A stretch of 64,000 nucleotides of DNA from Dorea formicigenerans (GCF_025150245.1 NZ_CP102279.1:989423-1053422), one strand, 5' to 3'. Shown: positions 25,442-35,459, counted from the first letter of the stretch. Program-made: numbers and translations. The notes: generated by a model not told the origin, from the sequence alone.

Positions 25442-27256
25442 TTACACCGCCTTTCCGCTGATTTTCCAATCAACCGCTTCTGTGTAATGGTTCCACATTT
25501 GCGAATAACGTCCACCAGCAGCAACTAATTCATTATGTTTACCTTCTTCAACTAGATGACCTTTTTCCATAACAATAATTTTGTCAGCATTACGAATCGT
25601 AGATAAACGGTGAGCAATAATAATAACTGTTTTATTCTGCATAAGTTTCTCGAATGCTTTTTGAATTAAATACTCATTTTCTGGGTCGCTAAATGCAGTT
25701 GCTTCATCAAGAACAATAATAGGGGAATCTTTGATAATAGCTCTAGCAATAGCGATACGTTGACGCTCACCGCCAGAAAGATGAATACCTTTTGTTCCAA
25801 ATACAGTTTTGTAGCCATTAGGAAGTTTTGAAATAAATTCATGGCATTGTGCAGCTTTCGCGGCTTCAATGACTTGTTCTTCTGTAGCGTTTGGATTTCC
25901 CATGCGAATATTATCTAAAATACTCTGCTTGAATAAGAAAATATCTTGAAATACAAAGCTAACATGATTCATTAAGTCTTTTTCTGAAATATCTCTTATA
26001 TCAACACCGCCGATTTTTACACTTCCCTCTGTAACGTCCCAAAAGCGTGAAATTAAATTTGCAATTGTACTTTTTCCACCACCAGATAAGCCAACAATAG
26101 CTGTTATTTGTCCTTGATTGGCTTTAAAAGATACATTTTCAATAGCCATTTCTTCTTTTTTTCCTGTATATGTAAAGCTAACATTATCAAACACAACATC
26201 ATCTTTTTGAGTTTTTTTAGGACTGGTAGTTTGTGGTAGAACAGGTATATTGAAAATTTCGTCCATTCTTGCTACATTTCCGTCAATTTGCATAAATGAT
26301 TCAGAGATATACATTATTTTGTTTAAAATACCAGCGATTGCCGGAACAAAAAGCAAGTAAAATATAAATGTCATAGTAAAGCTCTTATAATCTTGTGCAT
26401 TAGCTCCTAACAAAATACCTACAGGAACGATAACCAAATATATATTGTTAATGATGGTAGTAAACGCTGGCATATAATTTTGCCAACCTAGAGAGAACTT
26501 TAGAACCCATTCTGTGTATTCTTTAATAGCATGTTCTAAACGAGCAAATGAAGAAGCTGTTTGATTAAATGCTTTCACAACAGGCATACCACGAACATAT
26601 TCTACAGAAGCATTGTTCATATCTTCCAATGCGATCTGATATTTTCCCATGTTTTCTTTCATTGCTCCGCTACCAAATCCACTGAATTGTACGACAAAAG
26701 CAAGCACAATTCCAACTAATGAAGCAATACCAAATCGCCAATCAATAGCCAGTAGAATAATAACCATAACAATAGGCGCAGTTACAGAAGCAACAAAATC
26801 TGGAAATTGATGTGCAATGAAACCCTCAATGCTCTCAATGTTTTCATCCATTATTTTTCTTAAACGACCACTACCTATGGTTAAGTGATAACCTAAAGGA
26901 ATTTTGGTAATATGTTCTGCGAAGTGAAGTTTTAATTCATAAAGTGTTCCAAATGCTGCCATATGAGAACTGAAAATTGCTAAAAAATATAATAGTATAT
27001 TAGCAATAATACCAGCTAAAGCTATCCAGCCATAATTCATAACCTTGCTCATATCCAGCAATTCTAAATTAGGATAGACTTTTAAAATGGAACTAATAAT
27101 AAAATATACCGCAATATACGGAACAAACGACGCTATAGCCGCTAACGAGGAAAGTATAGCCGATAAAAATACTAATCCTTTCTTATTGGAAGCTAATTCT
27201 AAACATCGTGCTAAACCCGTTTTGGGTTTGTTTTGTTTTGGCTTTTTGTTTGCCAT
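25442..27256 (-). CDS. ABC transporter, fused permease-ATPase (first half)
   Basis: This 604-residue half-transporter has six membrane helices (about residues 28-310) and a C-terminal ATPase: Walker A GLSGGGKST, signature LSGGERQR, Walker B IIVLDEATAFSD, then H-loop AHRLST. Ribosome site AAGGAGG precedes ATG 27256. It is the first gene of the ABC pair, behind a hairpin leader and downstream of an AraC-type gene. ATPase halves of both partners look catalytically complete, including the Glu after Walker B. Substrate is unknown; siderophore uptake is the leading inference from the two regulators, and peptide or drug export is the alternative. Confidence 0.92.
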   Translation of the reverse strand: MANKKPKQNKPKTGLARCLELASNKKGLVFLSAILSSLAAIASFVPYIAVYFIISSILKVYPNLELLDMSKVMNYGWIALAGIIANILLYFLAIFSSHMAAFGTLYELKLHFAEHITKIPLGYHLTIGSGRLRKIMDENIESIEGFIAHQFPDFVASVTAPIVMVIILLAIDWRFGIASLVGIVLAFVVQFSGFGSGAMKENMGKYQIALEDMNNASVEYVRGMPVVKAFNQTASSFARLEHAIKEYTEWVLKFSLGWQNYMPAFTTIINNIYLVIVPVGILLGANAQDYKSFTMTFIFYLLFVPAIAGILNKIMYISESFMQIDGNVARMDEIFNIPVLPQTTSPKKTQKDDVVFDNVSFTYTGKKEEMAIENVSFKANQGQITAIVGLSGGGKSTIANLISRFWDVTEGSVKIGGVDIRDISEKDLMNHVSFVFQDIFLFKQSILDNIRMGNPNATEEQVIEAAKAAQCHEFISKLPNGYKTVFGTKGIHLSGGERQRIAIARAIIKDSPIIVLDEATAFSDPENEYLIQKAFEKLMQNKTVIIIAHRLSTIRNADKIIVMEKGHLVEEGKHNELVAAGGRYSQMWNHYTEAVDWKISGKAV

Positions 27257-27280
27257 AGTACGAATCCTCCTTAAATATAA

Positions 27281-27321
27281 AATACGTGGTGGGTTAGCTT
27301 AATCTAACCACACCACGTATT
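27281..27321 (-). terminator. Long hairpin in leader of ABC transporter genes
   Basis: AATACGTGGTG-GTTAG arm (27281-27297) pairs with the complementary arm at 27304-27321 across six bases. On the minus strand it is followed by TTATATTT and then the ribosome site of the first ABC gene. It may terminate the AraC gene transcript or act as an attenuator for the transporter. Confidence 0.7.
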
Positions 27322-27388
27322 CTAAAGGAAATACTATTTTTCTTCTACTCCATCTCTAGTATATTTGGGTAAAAATAGCCCAAAAGTG

Positions 27389-28351
27389 TTATTTTTGTTT
27401 TCTGTAATCTTTCGGTAAAATACCATAAACAGATTGAAATGCTATTGCAAATTTACTAGCATTATTATATCCAAGACTTACCGCTATATCTCCAATTTTC
27501 ATATTTTCATTTAAAAGCCAATGTGCTGCAATATTCATCTTATATTTCTTTAAATATGAATATGGTGTGTCACCATATATCTGTAAAAAAATTTTATGAA
27601 ACAGTGATAAGTTAATTTGATTCCGAAAGGCGAGTTGTTCTAACGATACTCGTTCATCTAAATGAGTTATCATATATGTTTGAATTTCTTTAGTAGCTTG
27701 AATCTGACGTTTATCATAATATTTGAAATCACAGCCATGATTTTTAGTTAGCTGGTCTATATGGTAAAGTAATTCAATTGCTTTAATTTTGAAATATCCT
27801 AATTGTTCTATGTTAAGTGCTTCATATAATTCAGAAAATAAATGATGTAATTTAGGTGGAGTGGAACTTAAATATCCATTATTCTCAATCCCTAATGTTG
27901 AACCAATTTTATCAAGGTTAAGCGGAATAGTTTCCATCATTTTTTTGATTTCTTCTGATAAGGATTGTTTATCAATCACAAGGCTAAGTCCATAATATTT
28001 TTTTAATGGAAACGAGAAAGAAACTGGTAAATGTTGTGTTCCAGTCACACTAAAATATCCCTCTGGTAAATACGAAACTGTATGATTGGCATACTCACAT
28101 TCATAGCGTCCAGAGCGACAATGTGTAATTGAAATAATATTAGGATTGAATTTTTGAGAAGGCATACTTATGTCTGTATCAAAGTCCAAAAAAGAGAGTT
28201 GAATACCATCAAAAAGCGTGTAACTTGTAACAATTCCTTTCCCTTGACACCCATAATCTATAATCATAAAATTTTCATCTTGCTTGATAATTTTTGCCTT
28301 ATCACTGTACCAGTCTTTATTAAATGTAGAACTCACATTATGTACCTCCAT
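27389..28351 (-). CDS. AraC-family transcriptional regulator
   Basis: This 320-residue regulator has an N-terminal sensor region (about 1-215) and two C-terminal helix-turn-helix units of the AraC fold (about 220-318): SLEQLAFRNQINLSLFHKIF, and IGDIAVSLGYNNASKFAIAF followed by YGILPKDYR. It is encoded directly upstream of the ABC pair in the same direction. Its type resembles activators of siderophore genes such as YbtA, which respond to the iron-chelate complex. The next gene upstream is the terminator of the conjugation operon, so it starts the cargo unit. Confidence 0.93.
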   Translation of the reverse strand: MEVHNVSSTFNKDWYSDKAKIIKQDENFMIIDYGCQGKGIVTSYTLFDGIQLSFLDFDTDISMPSQKFNPNIISITHCRSGRYECEYANHTVSYLPEGYFSVTGTQHLPVSFSFPLKKYYGLSLVIDKQSLSEEIKKMMETIPLNLDKIGSTLGIENNGYLSSTPPKLHHLFSELYEALNIEQLGYFKIKAIELLYHIDQLTKNHGCDFKYYDKRQIQATKEIQTYMITHLDERVSLEQLAFRNQINLSLFHKIFLQIYGDTPYSYLKKYKMNIAAHWLLNENMKIGDIAVSLGYNNASKFAIAFQSVYGILPKDYRKQK

Positions 28352-28415
28352 ATGTCGATTAGCAACATCTAACTATTATCATACTGTATTTTTTATCCCA
28401 AAACAATAAAAACAT

Positions 28416-28453
28416 AAGCGTGCAAATCCGATTTATGTGAAAATGCACGCTTT
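28416..28453 (-). terminator. Terminator of the conjugation operon
   Basis: AAGCGTGCA (28416-28424) pairs with TGCACGCTT (28444-28452). On the minus strand it follows the orf13 stop and is succeeded by a T-rich stretch, ending the long conjugation transcript. Confidence 0.8.
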
Positions 28454-28461
28454 TCTTCATG

Positions 28462-29367
28462 TTATTTTACAATCTTCCAGTTACTATCTTTTTCCAGCGT
28501 TAAGTCAAACTGTGAAATTTGCGTTGCTTTTGTCCTCTGGTCGAGATACTTTACCGATACCGATACTTTCACTTGTTCTCCATCTTGTATAAAGATAGGA
28601 TTTACCAGCTCCGAGAACATATAGTCACAGTTGACAGGTTCAAGCACATTCCCCGATACATAGTAGGCAAGCTCTTTTTCCGTTGCGGTAGGGTACAGCT
28701 TAAAGAATGTTTCCAAAAACTCTGTCACTTCCTCTGTAGTGGCAGCGTCCACCGTTCCGTCCGATTCCTTGACTTTTGGTTCATAGCCGGATTTTGTTGG
28801 TATGCTGCTGATGGTCGGATTCTGTGTAATAACCAGATTTCCGTCACCATCTACATGAACTACCACCATGTAAGCGGAAGTGTAACCGATAGAAGTCTCT
28901 CCCTCTGTTACCGTTTGATCTACCGAGTAGACAACGGTAAAGTCGTCCGTTCCAGTCGCTTCAACCTCCCAAATCTTAACGTCCGTTACCGTAGAGCTTG
29001 TAGGTATGTCCATACAGACAGTATCAACATTCAAATCCTGCAAGCTCTTTGTAAGGTACTGGTTAATGGCTGTGGTTCTTTTCTCAATGGATTCCTGCGT
29101 GTTGCTCCAAGAATAGTAGGACTTCGCAAATGCCTTGACGAAATTCTCTATCTTGTTGGTATCAACAATACGCTGCTCAATGACTTCTTTCTCATGTACC
29201 GTGTGCATATCAATGGCGGTGAAATTCTTATACACCCCAAAGCTGATACTGGCAATCAACACCAGCCATAAGGCAATCACGGTTTTTTTATGCGTGCCAA
29301 CTTTCATCACAGGCACTTTCTTTTCCTTTTTTGGTTTTGATTCCTTATCCTTTTTCTTAAATAGCAT
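28462..29367 (-). CDS. Orf13/TcpC conjugation protein
   Basis: This 301-residue protein corresponds to Tn916 Orf13, family TcpC. It has a lysine-rich cytoplasmic start, one membrane helix (about residues 30-47) and two NTF2-like extracytoplasmic domains (about 75-200 and 205-300). TcpC of pCW3 localises at the cell pole and interacts with the coupling and channel proteins. It is the last gene of the conjugation operon, 14 bases after orf14. Ribosome site and size agree with family members. Confidence 0.92.
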   Translation of the reverse strand: MLFKKKDKESKPKKEKKVPVMKVGTHKKTVIALWLVLIASISFGVYKNFTAIDMHTVHEKEVIEQRIVDTNKIENFVKAFAKSYYSWSNTQESIEKRTTAINQYLTKSLQDLNVDTVCMDIPTSSTVTDVKIWEVEATGTDDFTVVYSVDQTVTEGETSIGYTSAYMVVVHVDGDGNLVITQNPTISSIPTKSGYEPKVKESDGTVDAATTEEVTEFLETFFKLYPTATEKELAYYVSGNVLEPVNCDYMFSELVNPIFIQDGEQVKVSVSVKYLDQRTKATQISQFDLTLEKDSNWKIVK

Positions 29368-29381
29368 AGCACCATTCCTTT

Positions 29382-30386
29382 CTAATTGGTTTTCACCCGT
29401 CCGGCACTAATCAAGTGTTGCTGCCAGTACGAGCTTGTTAAATCTGCATATCCGATAGGGTCGCCAGCATGATACATTCTGTTGTTTCCAGCATAGATTC
29501 CTACATGAGTGACGTATGTTCCAGCGTTATAGGTTGAATGGAAGAACACCAAGTCACCAGCCTTTGCCTGTGACAGCGGTATGTGCTGTGCAGCGTCATA
29601 CTGTGCCTGTGCGGTACGAGGTAAGCTGATACCAGCTTTTCCATAGCACCAAGACGTAAGACCAGAACAGTCAAAGCTAGTGTTGGGATTGCTGCCGCCA
29701 TACACATATTTCCAGCCTTGATACTTCAACGCTTCATTGAAGATTGCCTGTGCGGTAGCGTCACTGAAACTAGGCACAGCCAAATACTGACTGACTAATT
29801 TTACATAGAACATATTCCCGTACTTGTAACGCCAGCCGCCATTTTCTTTTATGGAAATGTCATTCTTATAGGTGACTTTGACACCGCCGGATTTACCTTT
29901 TGCGAAGCTGACCGCCAGCTCAAAGGTGTACTTCTTTCCGTGTTTTGATACATAATCAATGAAGCCGCCACCATAGTTATAGGACTGTACCACTGTGTTG
30001 ATGTCACAGTCTTTTGCTTCTGCGGATTTCAAAAGCTCCGAGAAGTATTTACACCCCTGTTTGATGGAATCCTCCACGGATAGGGAGTTAAGCGGTAATC
30101 CTAAAGATTCACTGGCTTGCATAACGTCTGTCGTGCCAGTGCCGCCGGATTCCACCTGCATAATCGCAAGCAGATAGTTCACATAGTCAGAGATTCTGTA
30201 TTCCTTTGCATACTTTTCTACCGTAGACTGATGTTTCAATACTTCCGCTGATAGGTTCAGTCCAGAAAAATCAAGACTGGAAGAACCACTTTCTTCATCA
30301 TCTGAGGTCACGATAAACAGAAACAGAAGCAGACAGATAATCACTGTGAAAATCCCACCGAACACAGCAAAATGCCTTAACTTCAT
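29382..30386 (-). CDS. Orf14 bifunctional lysozyme/NlpC-P60 peptidase
   Basis: This 334-residue cell-wall hydrolase has an N-terminal membrane helix (about residues 5-27), a lysozyme-like transglycosylase domain (about 50-190, with MQVESGGTG containing the catalytic Glu and SYNYGGGF), and an NlpC/P60 peptidase at about 210-330, with catalytic Cys in SFDCSGLTSW and His in THVGIYAGN. It matches Tn916 Orf14, which opens the peptidoglycan for the conjugation channel. It overlaps the orf15 stop by four bases. Confidence 0.95.
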   Translation of the reverse strand: MKLRHFAVFGGIFTVIICLLLFLFIVTSDDEESGSSSLDFSGLNLSAEVLKHQSTVEKYAKEYRISDYVNYLLAIMQVESGGTGTTDVMQASESLGLPLNSLSVEDSIKQGCKYFSELLKSAEAKDCDINTVVQSYNYGGGFIDYVSKHGKKYTFELAVSFAKGKSGGVKVTYKNDISIKENGGWRYKYGNMFYVKLVSQYLAVPSFSDATAQAIFNEALKYQGWKYVYGGSNPNTSFDCSGLTSWCYGKAGISLPRTAQAQYDAAQHIPLSQAKAGDLVFFHSTYNAGTYVTHVGIYAGNNRMYHAGDPIGYADLTSSYWQQHLISAGRVKTN

Positions 30387-32521
30387 TTCTTGCCGCCTTT
30401 CTTACTTGTAGATTTCTTCATTGTTGATTGATTTGTGGTCTTTTTCTGAACCGTCTTTGTCTGCTTCTGACGTTGTACCGTTTGCCTTGAAATATCTGTG
30501 GTAGCTTGTGAATGTTTATTTACTGCTGATGAAGCCTGTTTATCTGCCGGACGGGATTCTCTGACAACCTGTGTTCTTACATTCTCCTGTGATTTTGTCA
30601 CAGGCTCTTTACTCTTGCTTGATTGCGGCTGCTCCTTTGTCACTGTGACAGGACGCTCTTTGACATTCTGCTCCGGCTTTAAAGCTGCCGCCTGTGAATC
30701 CGATTTTACAGGAACAGGCGTTGTGGCTGGTCGCTCATGCACCGGGGCAGCTCTCTTTGTCGCTGATCCGTTGCTTTGTCGCTCCTTATCCACAATCGGA
30801 CGCTGCGGATTCTTTTTGTCTGACTGCGGCTGTTTCGATACCGATTTTTTATCCACAATTCCACGCTTTGAGGTAGACTGTGATTCCTGTGTATTGCTTT
30901 GTGAACTATGTACGGTCTGTGAGGAATCCGTCTGACTTTTCTTATCCGGCAATGCAAGCGGCTTCTGTGATTTGGAATCCGGCAGAGCTGGCGGCTTGCT
31001 GTTACCTCCACTGGAAGAAGCAGAAGTATTGTGATTTGCTCTGGTATGCGTATTACCTGTCTGTTTGGTATTGTCTGCCTTTTTTGTAGAAGCAGAAGCC
31101 GCCGCAGCACCAGCTACACCACCAGCAGCACCAGCCGCCATTGTCCTACCGATTTTACGCTCCAAGCGTCTTGCCCTGCGGTTGAGGAACATATACGGGT
31201 GTCGCATGATTCGTCTGCTGACTTGCTGTGTATCGGAGGATTGCAGGCTGAACATTGTCATCAAGTCACCTAATTTAAAATAGATTCCGGCAAAGGTGAC
31301 TATCTGTAGAAATGCCACCATGAAAAACGGATAGCCGGAGGAAATGGAGTAAAACATAGTCGAGATACTAAACGCTGTGGTAATAATCAGTGTGATTCCA
31401 GCTCTCATCATAACGGTATTGAACAGCTTCGTAAGAGCCTTTTTTGCCATGCCTTCATAGGTCGGTATCATGGACAAAACAAAACTAATCGGCAGAAACA
31501 TGGCGTAGATGATAAATAACACCTGCGAGAAAATCATCATGCCCGTAAGCAGAAAAACAAACGCCGAGATTCCGATATTGAAGATAAACAGGAACACCAC
31601 CATACCTAAACGGGTCATGGTCTTTGTGACGCTCAAATAAGCGTTGTCCTTATCTTCGATTTCTTCAATCACAACATCCTCTCTGTCGTCTGTGTCTGGG
31701 TTTGCCGATAACAGGCTTTCCACACGGTCAGAGCCGAGCGTTTCTATATCCGATTCCCCGTACTGTAAAAGCAGCCACGGTTGTTTCACCTGTATGGAAA
31801 ACAGGCTGTCTCTTATTAAATCTACGCTGTCTTTTCCTTTGCTGTTGGAATCGGGCAGCACGATTTTTGTACCGAGCGATAATGCCGAGCTGCTTATATC
31901 TGCGGAAAAGTCATTGATTTTGCTGATATAGTTTGGGGCATAGGCAATAAAGGACGCTGACAGGATAAATACCACAAGAAAGTTGATAACCGCATGAATG
32001 GCTTTTGTGGTTTCTCTTTTTAACAGTCCTGTGTATGCCACATAGATTCCCATTACCAGAATGAGGATAAGCAGGAATCCTACATAAAATCCCTCACTGG
32101 AAAAGCCATTGGAAGTCACACCAGCTAATGTCTGAATGTTCTTTCCGATAGAACTTGCAGTATCAGAGATAAAGTCCAGCTTGTAGGCTTCCTGTACCAC
32201 ATAACCTGTCGCATTGGAAATGTATAAGCTCACCGTCCAGACAAAGTTTGTGATGGCATATAGTCCGTACTGAATACTTTTGCCGATACCGTCAAGCCAG
32301 TTCCACGGCAGCCAATCCCAACTTGAATCCACATAGAAATCAAGCTGGTAGTTTTCCAGCGGATATTTGGAATAGGTGTTAGCGTCACTCACCGTATTGT
32401 CTACCAGACCAGCCGCATGAGCTACCGTACCCGTGATAGATAAAAATACCAGCACACCGAGAATCACCGAAAGCGTGATAAGCAGATAACGGACTATTTT
32501 TCTCTTGTCCATAGGCTTCAC
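30383..32521 (-). CDS. Orf15 conjugation membrane protein (VirB6-like)
   Basis: This 712-residue polytopic protein corresponds to Tn916 Orf15. It has a signal-like helix (about 10-33), about seven more helices between 80 and 420, and a long C-terminal low-complexity tail (about 455-712) rich in Ser, Gln, Lys and Pro. VirB6/ConG-type proteins form the inner-membrane channel. The tail probably lies in the cytoplasm or at the wall and varies among elements. The gene overlaps both neighbours by 4 bases, indicating tight coupling with orf14 and orf16. Confidence 0.92.
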   Translation of the reverse strand: MKPMDKRKIVRYLLITLSVILGVLVFLSITGTVAHAAGLVDNTVSDANTYSKYPLENYQLDFYVDSSWDWLPWNWLDGIGKSIQYGLYAITNFVWTVSLYISNATGYVVQEAYKLDFISDTASSIGKNIQTLAGVTSNGFSSEGFYVGFLLILILVMGIYVAYTGLLKRETTKAIHAVINFLVVFILSASFIAYAPNYISKINDFSADISSSALSLGTKIVLPDSNSKGKDSVDLIRDSLFSIQVKQPWLLLQYGESDIETLGSDRVESLLSANPDTDDREDVVIEEIEDKDNAYLSVTKTMTRLGMVVFLFIFNIGISAFVFLLTGMMIFSQVLFIIYAMFLPISFVLSMIPTYEGMAKKALTKLFNTVMMRAGITLIITTAFSISTMFYSISSGYPFFMVAFLQIVTFAGIYFKLGDLMTMFSLQSSDTQQVSRRIMRHPYMFLNRRARRLERKIGRTMAAGAAGGVAGAAAASASTKKADNTKQTGNTHTRANHNTSASSSGGNSKPPALPDSKSQKPLALPDKKSQTDSSQTVHSSQSNTQESQSTSKRGIVDKKSVSKQPQSDKKNPQRPIVDKERQSNGSATKRAAPVHERPATTPVPVKSDSQAAALKPEQNVKERPVTVTKEQPQSSKSKEPVTKSQENVRTQVVRESRPADKQASSAVNKHSQATTDISRQTVQRQKQTKTVQKKTTNQSTMKKSTSKKGGKK

Positions 32522-34968
32522 CTCATTTCTTCCGTCTGCACTGGCGGTCTGGTATCAAAGGCATGGAACAGGTCAGAGAATACAGGGTGAATCTGGATAA
32601 CGCCAACACGCCCATACAAATCTTGAAACAGGCATTGTCCGTTTTCCAAATCCCTAAGTCGTTTCTGGTTGCCCTCGTCCTCCTTATCCACACCGAAAAA
32701 TTCAAGAGTATTCTTGATTTCCTTTATGTCTGTAGAACGGAACGCAAACTTTAAGCCGATATTGTTCTTCATCTTTTCATCGTCCACATCACCAGAGTTT
32801 TGTGTAACAAAGTAAACAGCAGCGTTCATGGAGCGTCCAGCACGAATCAGCTTGTTAGACAATGCTTTCCCCTGTGCCACCTGTAGGAACGTCCACGCCT
32901 CGTCCAAGTCCACCATCTTAAAAATGCTCCTGTCGGAATGAATAAAATCAAGGGCAAAGGTACTAATGACAATCAGCATAGCCACGGACAATAATTCCAT
33001 TGTGGTGTATTCTTCAAACTTCGTGTCCTTATCCGGCAACACAAGGTCTGCCACCTGTATGATGTTGAGCTGCCTGTCTAAACTGATGGACTGCTCCACA
33101 TCACCGTCCGAGAATAAAAGGTGTGCAAAGTCATAATCGGTCATGCTCTCGATATGGTCTGCGATATTTTCTGCCACAGGAGAACCGTCTTTCCTTAATT
33201 TATCAATGACACGGAGCAGTCCTCGTTTTTTGCTCTGTGTCACGGAACGGATTGCACGCCTTAATACAGGGAACTTCTCACCGTCACGGGACGAAATACC
33301 TGTAAGGAATGTCAGAATGTCGATTGCCAGACTTTCAGCGTCCTTTGTTCGCTTCATAATCACATACGGGTCAAGAAGTCCTCTGTTTTTGTCCTCACTG
33401 GTGAGATTAACTATCTTGATTTCCTGTGCAATGTCGGGTAGCGTTTCCTGCCAGTTGCCACGCTCTGATTTTGGGTCTACAATGACCGCTTTTCCTCCAA
33501 ACAGCACCGCATAATAGATGATAAGGTTGTTACAGAAAGACTTCCCACCACCGAGCGAACCGAGAAAAGCAGCCGCAAGAGCATTTGTCACAGAACCTTT
33601 TACGCCCTGTGCTGCAAGGCTAGGTTTTAGATAGACGTTCTTTCCTGTATCAAGGTTATAGCCGATATAGATACCGTCCGTTTCCCCAAGCTGCTGTGTT
33701 GCACCGAAGCCAAGTCCGGCGAGAAAGTCCGAAGTGACGTATTGGATATAATCATTGATATATCTTTTGCTGGACGGGATAAACTCACCATGCAACCCCA
33801 ACATATCACCGAATGGGCGAACCAGCTTGACATTCAAATCATCATAGAAATCTTTGACTTCATCACAGCGGCGTTTCAATTCTTCCAGAGTATCAGCCGC
33901 CACACGGATAACGTAGGATAATTTATACATGGATTCTTTGGACTGGTCTAAATTTGTTTCCAGTTCATTCACCGAATCCAGAGCGTCCATGACGTTACTT
34001 CCCGTTTCGTTGTTGGATTCCCAAGCATGATTATCCAAGTCTTTCAGCTCTTTCTTTTTGTTCCTAACAGTCGTCAGAGCCTTTTTGTTGGTAACGATTT
34101 CAACATTCATAGAAGTGGAAACGGGGAACGTGAATTGCTGTTGCTGATAATAAAATATCTCGCTTGACGGAAAATCCAGCTCACTCACGATATTGTTAAT
34201 CGTGAAGTAGGCAACAAAAGTTGTCTGATCTTCACGCTCAATCTTTAGGTATCGCTGGTTTTCTTCAATCATGCAGCGTGTCGGACGGATAAGGTCATAT
34301 CGCTTCACCAGTGTTTCACGCTTTGACTTTTTTATCGGGAGGTCATAACTGTAATCACTGTAGGCAACGCCGGTATTCCCGTAGATATGTTCCAAGAGGT
34401 AGCCGAAGTCGTTCTTATCTAGTCTGCGGAACTGAAAGCGACGTGAGATTTTGCTTTCCAAGAGTTTTTCCATCTTTAGGAAACGGTTGATTTCATCATT
34501 ACTCATGGAAACGAAGTCACCCATCAGCTTGTGATTGACTTCATAGATAAAATCCGCAAAGGTCATAGCTGCTGATTTTCGCATACCCTTGAAGCTGATT
34601 TCTTCCTCATTTACCAGCAGCTTGAAGCCAAGAAAAAAGCGGTAGTCAATCTGATTTTCACCAATCATTTCAACCAACGCTTCTGTCTGTTCATCTACCT
34701 TTTTACAGGCAATCTCTTTTAATCTGCCTGTGATTCCCTTTTTGGAACGCTCCTGTACTGCACGCAGGCTGTCCTCTGTGGCAATCTGTAGGGCATGGAT
34801 TTTTCCGTCACGGTTCTGGGCGATAAGCTGACGGAAGTTGTCATGCACCATGTATTTTTCTTCTGGTGACAGGAACGAATAATTGTAAGGTGTCAGCTCA
34901 TAGTAGGCAAAGCACTCACCGTCATGGTTGAACACCAGATTGTTTTCTATGTACTTAATCGGGAACAT
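32518..34968 (-). CDS. Orf16 VirB4-type conjugation ATPase
   Basis: This 816-residue ATPase matches Tn916 Orf16 (VirB4/ConE). Walker A is GSLGGGKS near residue 468, and Walker B is in KMVDLDEAWTF near 680, followed by FVTQNSGD. VirB4 proteins energise assembly and substrate transfer in type IV secretion. The N-terminal ~440 residues are the family's non-ATPase domain. It overlaps orf17 by 14 bases and orf15 by 4. The length is as expected and no disruption is seen. Confidence 0.95.
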   Translation of the reverse strand: MFPIKYIENNLVFNHDGECFAYYELTPYNYSFLSPEEKYMVHDNFRQLIAQNRDGKIHALQIATEDSLRAVQERSKKGITGRLKEIACKKVDEQTEALVEMIGENQIDYRFFLGFKLLVNEEEISFKGMRKSAAMTFADFIYEVNHKLMGDFVSMSNDEINRFLKMEKLLESKISRRFQFRRLDKNDFGYLLEHIYGNTGVAYSDYSYDLPIKKSKRETLVKRYDLIRPTRCMIEENQRYLKIEREDQTTFVAYFTINNIVSELDFPSSEIFYYQQQQFTFPVSTSMNVEIVTNKKALTTVRNKKKELKDLDNHAWESNNETGSNVMDALDSVNELETNLDQSKESMYKLSYVIRVAADTLEELKRRCDEVKDFYDDLNVKLVRPFGDMLGLHGEFIPSSKRYINDYIQYVTSDFLAGLGFGATQQLGETDGIYIGYNLDTGKNVYLKPSLAAQGVKGSVTNALAAAFLGSLGGGKSFCNNLIIYYAVLFGGKAVIVDPKSERGNWQETLPDIAQEIKIVNLTSEDKNRGLLDPYVIMKRTKDAESLAIDILTFLTGISSRDGEKFPVLRRAIRSVTQSKKRGLLRVIDKLRKDGSPVAENIADHIESMTDYDFAHLLFSDGDVEQSISLDRQLNIIQVADLVLPDKDTKFEEYTTMELLSVAMLIVISTFALDFIHSDRSIFKMVDLDEAWTFLQVAQGKALSNKLIRAGRSMNAAVYFVTQNSGDVDDEKMKNNIGLKFAFRSTDIKEIKNTLEFFGVDKEDEGNQKRLRDLENGQCLFQDLYGRVGVIQIHPVFSDLFHAFDTRPPVQTEEMR

Positions 34969-35344
34969 ACATCACACTCCTAACTGCGGTCACGCTTGTA
35001 TTGAATTTCTGATTTTTCAGTTTGATAGCTTTTCCTGCATAGGTCACTTTTGGTCGGAGGAAAAAGCTCACACAGGATTTTAGGAATCCAAAAGGCTTTT
35101 TTCCATCAAAGGTCTTTTGCGATACAAACCAAGTGAACGCCACAGGGATTCCAAAGTATTTGAGAAATGCACCGTCAATCATGTTAAAGGGCGGTAGCTC
35201 CCCAAAGAGAATCACCACAAACAGCGACACCACGAACCAAGCCATCTGACTGAATGTGAGCGGGAACGGGAGTTGAAAATCGTTGATTGCATAAATGACT
35301 TTTTCCACGCTCCATATGCTTGTATAGCTTTTGATTTTCTTCAA
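34955..35344 (-). CDS. Orf17/TcpE-family conjugation membrane protein
   Basis: This 129-residue protein corresponds to Tn916 Orf17, TcpE family. Two membrane helices lie at about residues 30-50 and 58-75 (FSQMAWFVVSLFVVILFGEL, then FLKYFGIPVAFTWFVS), with a conserved C-terminal KPKV-type segment. The family member TcpE interacts with the coupling protein. It overlaps the VirB4 gene start and has a good AAAGGAGC ribosome site. Confidence 0.9.
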   Translation of the reverse strand: MKKIKSYTSIWSVEKVIYAINDFQLPFPLTFSQMAWFVVSLFVVILFGELPPFNMIDGAFLKYFGIPVAFTWFVSQKTFDGKKPFGFLKSCVSFFLRPKVTYAGKAIKLKNQKFNTSVTAVRSVMYVPD

Positions 35345-35404
35345 TTTTCACAGCTCCTTTCTGTTCTAAAATGGAAACAGCAGCCTATGTTTCAAGGCTG
35401 CTGC

Positions 35405-35432
35405 AAAAAAATAACCAGTGTCATTTCACTGG
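35405..35432 (-). terminator. Hairpins between ardA and orf17
   Basis: CCAGTG (35415-35420) pairs with CACTGG (35427-35432), and on the minus strand it is followed by a seven-T run. A second stem, CAGCAGCC with GGCTGCTG (about 35378-35403), follows. Together they could attenuate transcription between the antirestriction and transfer genes. Confidence 0.65.
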
Positions 35433-35459
35433 CAGATAAAAAAAATTCAGTTGTAATTG

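Noticed and set aside
23281-28461. Antibiotic resistance gene at the tet(M) position
   Set aside because: No ribosomal-protection or other resistance protein is encoded; the slot contains regulators and ABC transporters. A drug-export role for the ABC pair is not excluded.
30498-30935. 145-codon Cys-rich plus-strand frame
   Set aside because: It is antisense to the low-complexity tail of Orf15 and has no ribosome site or family likeness.
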